Shown one piece after another: positions 5,991 through 10,997 of a DNA stretch of 10,997 nucleotides (its first letter is position 1; every line of letters starts with the position of its first letter). This stretch comes from PSRF01 sp035457105 (GTDB lineage: Bacteria > Acidobacteriota > Blastocatellia > Pyrinomonadales > Pyrinomonadaceae): NCBI GenBank assembly GCA_035457105.1, contig DATIBX010000010.1:1-10997 (forward strand), given 5' to 3'. Made by a program: the position numbers and the translations under genes. A model generated the notes under the pieces. That model saw only the letters and a program-made list of their open reading frames with translations. It was not told the DNA's origin and ran no database searches.

Positions 5991-6049
5991 GTGTGACTTC
6001 GTGGATCGTCCTTGGTTCTTCTGGACAAAAGCGATCCACGAAGTCACAC
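5991..6049. repeat. 18-bp perfect inverted repeat with 23-nt spacer
   Basis: GTGTGACTTCGTGGATCG (5991-6008) and CGATCCACGAAGTCACAC (6032-6049) are exact reverse complements. The spacer (6009-6031) can add a further TCC/GGA pairing. It lies between the AI-2E stop (6169) and the VIT start (5911), both on the minus strand. There is no T-run on either side, so it is not a classic terminator. The arms contain CCACGAAG-type words that I recall from dispersed non-coding repeats in several environmental phyla. Confidence 0.85.
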
Positions 6050-6168
6050 GAAATCTACACGAAAACTCGTTACCGCCGAACTTACTCTTGAGACAAGCCG
6101 TTCGACAGATCGAATCGCGACGTTCATTCCGGCCGTATCTCCGCCACCAGTTAACCCATAGATCCCTC

Positions 6169-7302
6169 TCATTTCGTCTTCACACCATCCTGAATCGAAT
6201 CCTGACTATGTGGCAGGTCAATCGATGGTCCAACCAGCTCCGCATCGTCCTCTAATTCATCTGCTTCGTAGTTTTTTTGCTTGAATGTTTGAAGAAGACC
6301 GAGAGTGATAGCTAGAATAACAGGCCCGAGTACAATCCCGAGCAATCCAAATACACTAATACCGCCCAGTACCGAAAAAAACACGAACAGCTCATGTAGC
6401 TTTGTTTGGTTCCGGATCAGTTTTGGTCGCAGAAAATTGTCGATTGTGCTGATAACTAGCAGACCCCACAGGGCCAATACGATGGCTTTAACCCATTGGT
6501 CAGTCATCAGCAGATAGATTGAGGCAGGAAGCCAGACGAAAAACGAACCTGCAATCGGAATCATGCAGATGAACGCGAGCACTGTCGCCCAAAGGATGGG
6601 GTTGGGTACACCCAATATCCAAAATGCTAGTCCTCCAAGGACTCCCTGAAGTACCGCGATGGTCACTACTCCATAAACGCTTGCACTGACCACTTGATTC
6701 GTTCGCGCAATAATCGCCTCGCTTTGCTCCTTGTTCAGAGGCAGAGCTTCGGGTAGTGCCCTCACAATTCTGTCGCCATCGCGAAAAAGGTAATACATAG
6801 TGAAAATGACAAAAAATATCTTCACTATACCGCTGATAATATTTCCCATCAGATCCACGCTCTTTCCAAGCATGGCGGTTCCTGCTGCCTTTAATTGTTC
6901 GACGATAAAAGCTTGAGAGCTCGCGATATCAACTGCAAGGTGATCGTGGATCCACTCAGATAATTTCCCGAGCACTGGAGTAGTAGGGTCAAAAGTGTGG
7001 CCCATCTCTACCGGCAGATTGGCAACCGTGCTCGCCAATTCGTTTGCCAGGGCAACCGTAAGAAATGTAAGCGGCGCCAGGATCGTAACCACTACCAGCA
7101 CGGAGGAGACGAGAGCGCTGAGTCCGCGGCGGTTGATCTTCACGGCCAGACGTTTGTGAACAGGATAAAAAACAATTACCAATACTGCTGCCCATTCCAA
7201 CACTGTGATGAACGGCTTGAGCATTAGCCAGCAAAGATAGAGAGTGATTGCAGTAGCTGCTAGGACGGCAATCCAACGTGCCTCGTTTATGTGTCCTTTC
7301 AT
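6169..7302 (-). CDS. AI-2E family transporter (PerM/TqsA-like membrane protein)
   Basis: The 377-residue product has about eight membrane segments and the signatures of the AI-2E transporter family: an N-terminal pair of hydrophobic segments ending FYPVHKRL (about 8-52), a soluble part around 90-150, a segment ending FTMYYLFRDGDRI (167-179), CMIPIAGSFFVWLPA (246-260), DNFLRPKLI (288-296) and the final FSVLGGISVFGLLGIVLGP (309-327). The C-terminal 35 residues are acidic and polar. Members include TqsA and PerM; some move autoinducer-2, others act as Na+(Li+)/H+ antiporters, and many are unassigned, so quorum sensing should not be assumed. The ATG follows the ATPase stop by 15 nt. An AAGGA overlapping that stop (complement of 7315-7319) is 12 nt from the ATG, suggesting co-transcription and perhaps coupling. 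Confidence 0.95.
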   Translation of the reverse strand: MKGHINEARWIAVLAATAITLYLCWLMLKPFITVLEWAAVLVIVFYPVHKRLAVKINRRGLSALVSSVLVVVTILAPLTFLTVALANELASTVANLPVEMGHTFDPTTPVLGKLSEWIHDHLAVDIASSQAFIVEQLKAAGTAMLGKSVDLMGNIISGIVKIFFVIFTMYYLFRDGDRIVRALPEALPLNKEQSEAIIARTNQVVSASVYGVVTIAVLQGVLGGLAFWILGVPNPILWATVLAFICMIPIAGSFFVWLPASIYLLMTDQWVKAIVLALWGLLVISTIDNFLRPKLIRNQTKLHELFVFFSVLGGISVFGLLGIVLGPVILAITLGLLQTFKQKNYEADELEDDAELVGPSIDLPHSQDSIQDGVKTK

Positions 7303-7314
7303 TTGAATCCAAAT

Positions 7315-7319
7315 TCCTT
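7315..7319 (-). promoter_or_regulatory. Ribosome binding site overlapping the ATPase stop codon
   Basis: On the minus strand the sequence TAAGGA joins the ATPase stop codon (7318-7320) to an AAGGA site for the AI-2E gene. The spacing to the ATG is 12 nt, longer than ideal; a GGA 6 nt from the ATG is an alternative. The overlap would let ribosomes finishing the ATPase start the next gene. Confidence 0.5.
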
Positions 7320-10047
7320 AGCTAACCTCGAGTGCATGAGATTCGGTCATCGTCCTCTTCCATCTGACGGCCGCTTTTGTCAATTCTACGATCACAATTG
7401 GCGCCAACACACAGAAACTGACGATTAGCCAATCGGTTTGCGAAAGGTGAACCGTACCCAGAACCCGTGCTAAAGGTGACACATAGATAGCAAGAAGTTG
7501 CAGGACAATAACGATGAAGCTCGCAAGCCAAATAAATGGATTTGTAAAGAGCGTATTGAAAGCCGAGCGGGTGCGTGAACGGCAATTGAACATGTGTCCG
7601 AGTTGTACGCCAATGAGCGCAAATAGCGCGACAGTTCGGGCACGCGCGCCCGCGCCATAGCTTTGCAGTGCCCAGGCGTACGCAGCCAAAGCCAAAGCCG
7701 CAAGCATTACTGCCTGCCATCCAATCAAGGTCATAAAGTTTCGGGACAGCAAGCGTACGTGCGGATCGCGCGGGGGCTGCTTCATTAGTTCGGGTGAAGC
7801 GGGCTCGACTGCGAGCGCAAGCGCCGGAAAGACATCGGTAACAAGATTCATCCACAGAATCTGGAGCGGAAGAAGCGGCAGTGGCCAGCCCACTGCGATT
7901 GCAGTAAAGATCATCACCACCTCACCAAGATTATGTGTAAACATCATATGCACGAACTTGGTAATGTTCGCATAAATTGTCCGCCCACCTTCTACTGCAA
8001 GCAAGATCGTTGCGAAGTTATCATCCGCGAGCACAACATCAGCGGCTTCTTTGGCGACCTCAGTTCCTCGTTGGCCCATTGCAATGCCGATGTTGGCGCG
8101 CTTCAGCGCCGGGGCATCGTTTACTCCATCGCCGGTTACGGCTACTACTTCGCCTGCCTTCTGAAGTGCTTCTACTATTCGCAGCTTGTCTTCGGGTGTT
8201 ACGCGAGCAAAGACATCTGTTGACCGAGCAAGGTTAGCGAGACGCTTCTGATCAAGTCCGATGAGATCGCGGGCGTGAAGAGCGCGGGGTTCGCCTCCAC
8301 CCAGACCTAGTTCGCGGGCAATGGCGCGTCCAGTGTTCAGTTGATCGCCTGTTAACATTACCGTGCGAATCCCGGCGATTCGCGCCCGTCGGATTGCTTC
8401 GGCAACGCCAGGTCGTGGTGGGTCTATCATTCCCACCAACCCAAGTAACGTATATCCAGTTGCGAGATCGTCGTCAGAAAACTGATTCGCATTCCCACCG
8501 AAATGCTTCACCGCCAAAGCCAATACACGCAATGCGCGATCAGCCATCTGTTCGTTAGCGAAAGTGAATCGCGCGTTAGCTTCGCCATCGAGGGGACGCA
8601 CCTCTCCTCCGACTGCATACGTCGAGCACGCTTCGAGCACCACTGCCGGAGCGCCTTTCAAAGCTGCGAAGTGTTGGCCGTCAATTCTGCGATGAAGAGT
8701 GGTCATGCGCTTGGTCGAGGCTTGGAAAGGCTGCTCGGCCAGCTTCGGATGGACTGCCCGCTCATGCGAGACGTCAAGAACTAATGCGTTTGCCACGACC
8801 AACAGCGCCGTCTCAGTTGGATCACCGATGGTTACAGGTGCTTCTTTTCCGTCCGCTCGAAACACGGCTTCGTTACATAGCACACCAATTCGCAACGCGC
8901 GCTCAAGGAGTTCATCACCTGTTGTCACGCAATCAGTTTCCGTGACTTCAATTTTTCGACCATCGGAAAGATAGTATTCGCGGACCGTCATGCGGTTCTC
9001 TGTTAGCGTGCCTGTCTTGTCTGCGCAAATAACGGTGGTACTTCCAAGCGTCTCGACGGCGGTGAGTCGACGCATGATGGCGCGCTGGCGGGCCATGCGA
9101 AGCACTCCAAGCGCGAGAATTAGAGTGGTCACTGCCGGCAATCCTTCGGGTACGGCGGCAACTGCCAAACTGATCCCGACCTCAACCATCATCCATAGGC
9201 CATCTCCTCGCAGCCAGCCGGTAAGCATCACTACGAACGCGATAGCCAGAACAATGTAGACGAGTCGATGGCCCAGTTGGGCCAACTGGACCTCGAGGGG
9301 AGAAGGTTCTTTGATCGACGTGGCTACGAGACGGCCCACTCGTCCCAGTTCTGTTTGATTACCAGTTGCAACCACCAGCGCGACCGCCCGACCAGCGGCA
9401 ATCGATGTACCTAGATAGAGCATCGATCGTCGCTCAGCCAAAGAAGCCTCAAGAGCAACCGCTGCAACTTCTTTATCGACTGTCGTGCTCTCGCCAGTCA
9501 GCGCAGACTCTTCTGTTTGCAAGCGCGCGGCTTCAAGGAGTCGAGCGTCAGCTGGTACGCGATCTCCCGCGTTGAGAATTACGATGTCGCCAGGAACGAG
9601 GTCTTCGGCGTCTACCGTCAATTCAAAATTGTCGCGGCGCACTCTCGTAGTTGTGCGAGCTTGGCGGCGCAGCGCATCAAGCGCCTGGCCCGCTTGCCAT
9701 TCAGTGACAAAACCAACGAGTGCGTTAATCACAAGGACCACTAAAATGGCAATTGCTTCCATTACATCGCTGGTGAACCAGGATACGGCGGCAGCGACCG
9801 CTAGCAGAGCTATCACAATACTTGCAAATTGATCGATGAGAATCCGCCACGCCGGTCGCGGCCGTACAGACTGGATGTTGTTCGCACCGCAATGCGCTCG
9901 GCGAGCCGAGACTTCTGAACTTGAGAGTCCCCGCGCTGCATCCACATCAAGGATATGGGCCACGGCCAATGGTTCCGTTGAGTGAGGACTTAGTTCTCTC
10001 AGTTCAGGCAGACTCGAGTGTGTCAATGTTTGGGAGGAGGAGCGCAT
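7318..10047 (-). CDS. P2A-type calcium-transporting ATPase
   Basis: This complete 909-residue P-type ATPase pumps cations across the inner membrane using ATP. Visible motifs in order: cation-ATPase N-terminal domain (25-65), TGES of the actuator domain (184-187), PEGLP in M4 (300-304), DKTGT with phospho-acceptor D343, KGAP in the nucleotide domain (464-467), MLTGD (564-568), TGDGVNDAP (638-646), and C-terminal membrane helices from about 700. Calcium ligands of the SERCA type are all present: E301 in M4, N706 and E709 in M5 (NLGEV), N734, T737 and D738 in M6 (NLVTD). This set supports Ca2+, with Mn2+ possible, and argues against a Na+/K+, H+ or heavy-metal pump; there is no N-terminal Cys metal domain. 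Its role is probably calcium export. It is the first gene of a likely operon with the AI-2E gene. The start has only a weak AGAGAAG site. Confidence 0.97.
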   Translation of the reverse strand: MRSSSQTLTHSSLPELRELSPHSTEPLAVAHILDVDAARGLSSSEVSARRAHCGANNIQSVRPRPAWRILIDQFASIVIALLAVAAAVSWFTSDVMEAIAILVVLVINALVGFVTEWQAGQALDALRRQARTTTRVRRDNFELTVDAEDLVPGDIVILNAGDRVPADARLLEAARLQTEESALTGESTTVDKEVAAVALEASLAERRSMLYLGTSIAAGRAVALVVATGNQTELGRVGRLVATSIKEPSPLEVQLAQLGHRLVYIVLAIAFVVMLTGWLRGDGLWMMVEVGISLAVAAVPEGLPAVTTLILALGVLRMARQRAIMRRLTAVETLGSTTVICADKTGTLTENRMTVREYYLSDGRKIEVTETDCVTTGDELLERALRIGVLCNEAVFRADGKEAPVTIGDPTETALLVVANALVLDVSHERAVHPKLAEQPFQASTKRMTTLHRRIDGQHFAALKGAPAVVLEACSTYAVGGEVRPLDGEANARFTFANEQMADRALRVLALAVKHFGGNANQFSDDDLATGYTLLGLVGMIDPPRPGVAEAIRRARIAGIRTVMLTGDQLNTGRAIARELGLGGGEPRALHARDLIGLDQKRLANLARSTDVFARVTPEDKLRIVEALQKAGEVVAVTGDGVNDAPALKRANIGIAMGQRGTEVAKEAADVVLADDNFATILLAVEGGRTIYANITKFVHMMFTHNLGEVVMIFTAIAVGWPLPLLPLQILWMNLVTDVFPALALAVEPASPELMKQPPRDPHVRLLSRNFMTLIGWQAVMLAALALAAYAWALQSYGAGARARTVALFALIGVQLGHMFNCRSRTRSAFNTLFTNPFIWLASFIVIVLQLLAIYVSPLARVLGTVHLSQTDWLIVSFCVLAPIVIVELTKAAVRWKRTMTESHALEVS

Positions 10048-10501
10048 TGCTTCTCTGGTATTTAGTCCAAATAGATCGGAACTACATAAGGTTGACTATC
10101 TATCGCACATGCGAGCCTCCCTACCGGTGCTTGCTGTAAGGCCTGCCGGCACTCACTTTCGCTCATTTCATGTATGAACAAGACAAAACTCCTGCTCCGC
10201 TTACTTTATTGCTCTATTACATCGGCAAAAAGTATTCCACCGGTTAAGGTAGTACTGTCTGCGAATGCACACCGTGATTGTCTTCACATTGGGAAATCTT
10301 ACGCAGAGGTTGTGTGAAAGCTCGCGAATGCCGACTTAGCTTTACAGCGCAAAAACCAACTTTGCGAATTGGAAGGCAGCTTTCCTGGCTGTTTTTGTAC
10401 CTATCTTGTGAATCGCATAAGCAATTCTTGGGCACATCCGTTGCCTGATTCTTGCCTTGGATCACATTGAAAAGAGCACATGCGATCTGAAGAGATGGTG
10501 A
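10048..10501. other. Divergent intergenic region
   Basis: This 454-nt stretch separates two genes that point away from each other, so it should hold both promoters. I found no convincing promoter pair on either strand; a TTGACT near 10092 on the plus strand has no -10 partner. Small palindromes such as TGCCGGCA near 10144 are present but short. A 92-codon minus frame (10244-10522) overlaps the next gene's start and shows no family pattern. No RNA gene is recognisable. Confidence 0.5.
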
Positions 10502-10997
10502 ATGCGATCGCCAACTGAACAACTCAAAAGCGAAGCGGTTTCCTTTCTTCGCGTATGGCCAGTCCTTTTCTTGTTAATGATGGTCTTTGTAAACAGTCCT
10601 GATGTCGTCGCGAATTCACCAGCCGGCCATTTACACCAGGGTATGGGAATCAAGGAACGACGTCAGGCGGAGCAGCGACTTTGGGAACTGGGCTATTGGG
10701 TCGGTCCAATCGACGGAAAGTTTGACTCAGCCTCGCGACAAGCCCTGATAGCCTTTCAGAAGGTTGAAGGACGTGCGCGCACTGGAAAACTTACTTCGAC
10801 CGAGCTGAATGCACTTTTGCTTGCGAACCGTCCCCAGCCGCGCTTCGTCGGATATGGTCATATTGAAATCGATCTAACGCGACAAGTTTTGTTTGTAATT
10901 GATGAGACCGGTACGGTCAGCCGAATCCTGACCGTTTCCACCGGTAACGAAGGACGATATGTGGATCATGGTCAGATTCATCGCGCCCACACCCCCC
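10502..10997 (+). CDS. Exported peptidoglycan-binding / L,D-transpeptidase-type protein, N-terminal part
   Basis: The frame begins at ATG 10502, directly after an in-frame TGA (10499-10501), and runs off the right edge with 165 residues visible. Residues 1-37 form a signal peptide: a basic n-region to R17, hydrophobic VWPVLFLLMMVFV (18-30), and VVA before a likely cleavage after A37. Residues about 50-108 are a peptidoglycan-binding domain of the PG_binding_1 type (LWELGYWVGPIDGKFDSASR, ALIAFQKVEG, TGKLTSTELNALL). From 118 (GYGHIEIDLTRQVLFVID, RILTVSTGNEG) the start of an L,D-transpeptidase (YkuD) domain is visible; its catalytic HxxxxSxGCxR region lies beyond the window. Such enzymes act in the periplasm, making 3-3 peptidoglycan cross-links or anchoring proteins to the wall. 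The ribosome binding site is weak (GAAGAGA). It diverges from the ATPase gene. Confidence 0.88.
   Translation, partial: MRSPTEQLKSEAVSFLRVWPVLFLLMMVFVNSPDVVANSPAGHLHQGMGIKERRQAEQRLWELGYWVGPIDGKFDSASRQALIAFQKVEGRARTGKLTSTELNALLLANRPQPRFVGYGHIEIDLTRQVLFVIDETGTVSRILTVSTGNEGRYVDHGQIHRAHTP

Noticed and set aside
7322..7855. 177-codon minus-strand frame within the ATPase gene
   Set aside because: It is a shifted reading of the ATPase C-terminal membrane region, Cys- and Arg-rich, with no motif of its own.
10244..10522. 92-codon minus-strand frame before the transpeptidase gene
   Set aside because: It overlaps the signal-peptide start of the plus-strand gene and resembles no family; it is more likely the divergent promoter region.
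1..10997. tRNA, rRNA, CRISPR, insertion sequence or phage features
   Set aside because: I looked for tRNA T-arm patterns, regularly spaced direct repeats, transposase or integrase motifs and terminal repeats, and found none.

Overview
The window looks like chromosomal DNA from a free-living, Gram-negative-type bacterium of moderate GC. A fibronectin type III tail with the paired cysteines often seen in Acidobacteriota, a decayed YVTN-type beta-propeller, a P2-type calcium ATPase, a two-domain universal stress protein and a VIT-family metal transporter together suggest a soil or sediment lineage such as Acidobacteriota or Verrucomicrobiota. That placement is inference from gene style; there is no rRNA or other marker gene here. 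I see no tRNA, rRNA, CRISPR array, insertion sequence or phage gene.

Layout, left to right. (1) 1-230 is the C-terminal end of a fibronectin-III protein running in from the left edge, followed by a perfect 11-bp hairpin. (2) 469-1149 (+) is an uncharacterised protein with a possible PD-(D/E)xK-type nuclease core and a winged-helix-like tail; it converges on 1190-1624 (-), a stand-alone receiver domain. (3) 1625-2321 has no convincing gene. (4) 2322-2483 (+) is a 53-residue Gln/Gly-rich disordered protein with a strong ribosome binding site and a textbook intrinsic terminator, followed by an isochorismatase-family hydrolase (2575-3168, +). (5) 3201-3518 (-) is a frameshifted remnant of a beta-propeller gene, next to a 101-residue unknown protein (3551-3856, -). 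(6) 4198-5151 (+) is a tandem-domain universal stress protein, convergent with 5216-5911 (-), a VIT/CCC1 metal transporter. (7) 10047 down to 6169 (-) holds a complete P2A-type Ca2+ ATPase and, 15 nt after it, an AI-2E-family membrane protein; these two look like an operon. An 18-bp perfect inverted repeat separates them from the VIT gene. (8) 10502-10997 (+) is the start of an exported peptidoglycan-binding / L,D-transpeptidase protein cut by the right edge and divergent from the ATPase.

The right-hand two thirds reads as an ion-homeostasis and stress island: ATP-driven calcium export, Fe/Mn handling, a membrane permease-like protein, an ATP-binding stress protein and, divergently, a cell-wall cross-linking enzyme. 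No clear new defence or mobile system is visible. The most interesting items are the orphan nuclease-like protein, the tiny Gln/Gly-rich gene whose DNA is open in three frames, the long perfect inverted repeat at 5991-6049, and the multiply interrupted propeller remnant.
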